DNA of 5,521 nucleotides from the NCBI GenBank assembly GCA_029859455.1, contig JAOUDE010000184.1:1-5521 (forward strand). The letters run 5' to 3'. Shown here one piece after another: positions 4,635 to 5,521 of the stretch. This stretch comes from Ignavibacteria bacterium. Lineage in GTDB: Bacteria > Bacteroidota > Ignavibacteria > UBA10030 > UBA6906. Within the stretch, counting starts at the first letter, position 1. Every line of letters starts with the position of its first letter. The position numbers and the translations under genes were made by a program. The notes beneath the pieces were generated by a model. That model was not told the DNA's origin. It saw only the letters and a list, made by a program, of their open reading frames with translations, and made no database searches.

Positions 4635-5399
4635 ATGCATATGCGAATGGTGCATATCAAGATCAAGACGGGCCAGATCCAAACGATTGAAGCCCTTTAT
4701 CGCGACAGGATCATTCCTGCGCTCGGATCGGTCCAGGGCTGTCGCTTCGCAGGGTTGCTTCAAAGCGCGCACCACCCGGAGGACTGCATCTCGATGACGA
4801 TGTGGGACTCTGACCAGGATGCGACCAACTACCAGGGATCCGGCCTCTATGCCAGTCTCCTGGAGGAGGCAAGGCCGTTCCTTGCCGATGCCACCGATAC
4901 GACGGTCCGCCTCTCGGAAGATCTCACGCTCGAATATGTCGAGGTCCCCGAGGAACCGGTGATTCATTCCCATCCCGTCGCCGCGACGACCGATACCACC
5001 GTCGAGAGCATCGAAGGGAGGGATGATATCTGGGTCCGGATCGTCCTGCTGAAAATCCGCCCGGGGAAACACGAGGAATTCAAGCGGCGGTATGTTGAGC
5101 ATGTTATTCCCACTCTCCGGCAGGTGCGCGGGTGCCGGCATGCGTATCTCACGGGGCAGGATGATGATCCCGATATCCTCGCATCAGTGACAACCTGGGA
5201 TTCCCGCCAGGATGCCGAAACATACGAGCAGAGCGGACTGTATGATCAGCTGATCGATTCGCAGAAGGAGTTTCTTTCCTCTCTGTACGAATGGAAACGG
5301 CACCGTGAAGGACGCGGAAGACCGGGAGTTGCCACCAGTGAGGATGTCGTGGTCGAACTCTATAATATTCTGGAAAGCAAGACGTTCGGAACAAAATGA
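4635..5399 (+). CDS. Tandem antibiotic-biosynthesis-monooxygenase (ABM) domain protein
   Basis: The 254-residue protein contains two copies of the ABM-type dimeric alpha/beta-barrel domain, at about residues 3-83 and 134-214. They are joined by a Pro/Thr-rich linker and followed by a basic C-terminal tail (KRHREGRGRPG, 221-231). The copies align without gaps at a constant 131-residue offset. By hand I count about 32 identities in 81 positions, including IP-L, the GCR motif (35-37 and 166-168), WDS-QDA--Y (57-66 and 188-197) and SGLY. Family members include small-molecule monooxygenases and IsdG-type haem oxygenases, but many have no known activity. The Asn-Trp-His triad of IsdG is not evident, so haem degradation is not supported. 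No signal peptide is seen, so a cytosolic protein is expected. It follows the phosphatase by 43 bases and overlaps the next start (ATGA), so an operon is likely. Substrate unknown. Confidence 0.82.
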   Translation: MHMRMVHIKIKTGQIQTIEALYRDRIIPALGSVQGCRFAGLLQSAHHPEDCISMTMWDSDQDATNYQGSGLYASLLEEARPFLADATDTTVRLSEDLTLEYVEVPEEPVIHSHPVAATTDTTVESIEGRDDIWVRIVLLKIRPGKHEEFKRRYVEHVIPTLRQVRGCRHAYLTGQDDDPDILASVTTWDSRQDAETYEQSGLYDQLIDSQKEFLSSLYEWKRHREGRGRPGVATSEDVVVELYNILESKTFGTK

Positions 5400-5521
5400 G
5401 CGACGCCATGATGGGTGGACGAAAGGGAATGGTCCTGGAGAATGCCGTGCGGGGGCTGGATGCGCGGCATATGATCCACAAGGGAGATCTTCGTCCCGGG
5501 GATATGGTCGTTGTACGAACG
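5396..5521 (+). CDS. N-terminal fragment of a gene of unknown function (3' partial)
   Basis: An ATG at 5396 overlaps the TGA of the tandem-ABM gene (ATGA), and its frame stays open for 42 codons to the window edge. The fragment begins MSDAMMGGRKGMVLENAV and contains a segment ending DLRPGDMVVVRT, which resembles a turn between beta strands. I do not recognise a family. Internal ATGs at 5408, 5411 and 5429 offer other starts, and the upstream SD is weak (CGGAA). The overlap favours translational coupling with the ABM gene. The call rests on the open frame and the coupled start. Confidence 0.6.
   Translation, partial: MSDAMMGGRKGMVLENAVRGLDARHMIHKGDLRPGDMVVVRT

Noticed and set aside
3245..4666. 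A 473-codon open frame on the minus strand opposite the phosphatase gene.
   Set aside because: The plus-strand gene has every PP2C and GAF motif. The minus frame has no recognisable domain and reads as the antisense shadow of a GC-rich gene.
4635..5399. Haem-degrading IsdG-type oxygenase as the function of the ABM protein.
   Set aside because: The Asn-Trp-His triad of IsdG/IsdI is not evident in either repeat, and no haem transport genes are nearby.
1..5521. CRISPR arrays, insertion sequences, tRNA or rRNA genes, and long direct repeats.
   Set aside because: No regularly spaced repeats, transposase motifs, terminal inverted repeats or RNA-gene signatures were seen. The only large repeat is the diverged ABM duplication at protein level.

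Overview
The window is a compact, wholly plus-strand stretch of a Gram-negative bacterial chromosome. It has mid-fifties to high-fifties G+C by eye. The Omp85-type outer-membrane barrel shows that the cell has an outer membrane. Shine-Dalgarno sites are strong at some genes (AGGAGG before the STAS gene, GGAGG at the end of rsmE, GGAAAGGA before the ABM gene) and absent at others, where start codons overlap or abut the preceding stop. The gene content and this mixed start usage fit a member of the Bacteroidota/Chlorobiota (FCB) assemblage, such as an Ignavibacteria- or Kapabacteria-like lineage. That placement is a low-confidence inference. No mobile element, CRISPR array, tRNA or rRNA is visible.

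Layout. Positions 2-109 hold the last 35 codons of an upstream gene. A tight cluster follows: a small CoA-binding Rossmann protein (112-525), a single-POTRA Omp85-family outer-membrane protein (525-1895, start overlapping the previous stop as TAATG) and the 16S rRNA m3U1498 methyltransferase RsmE (1899-2633). The end of rsmE carries a strong ribosome-binding site and an ATG overlapping its stop, opening a possible 23-codon ORF (2630-2701). After a short spacer comes a STAS-domain anti-sigma-factor antagonist (2764-3105). A 172-base spacer rich in hairpins and holding a good sigma70-like promoter leads to a GAF plus PP2C/SpoIIE (RsbU-like) phosphatase (3278-4591). A hairpin built around its stop codon separates it from a protein made of two tandem antibiotic-biosynthesis-monooxygenase (ABM) domains (4635-5399). 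That gene is followed by an overlapping partial gene (5396-5521) whose product I do not recognise.

How the genes may work together. The clearest functional unit is the STAS protein next to the GAF-PP2C phosphatase. In partner-switching systems (SpoIIAA/SpoIIAB/SpoIIE, RsbV/RsbW/RsbU) a phosphatase of this type dephosphorylates a STAS protein of this type, which then sequesters an anti-sigma kinase. The kinase and the output factor are not in this window. The ABM protein and the partial gene lie downstream and could be co-transcribed with the phosphatase, but nothing in the sequence proves a functional link. I see no clearly new system. The points most worth a second look are the regulatory leader of the phosphatase gene, the kinase-less switch pair, the gapless ABM duplication and the short ORF after rsmE.
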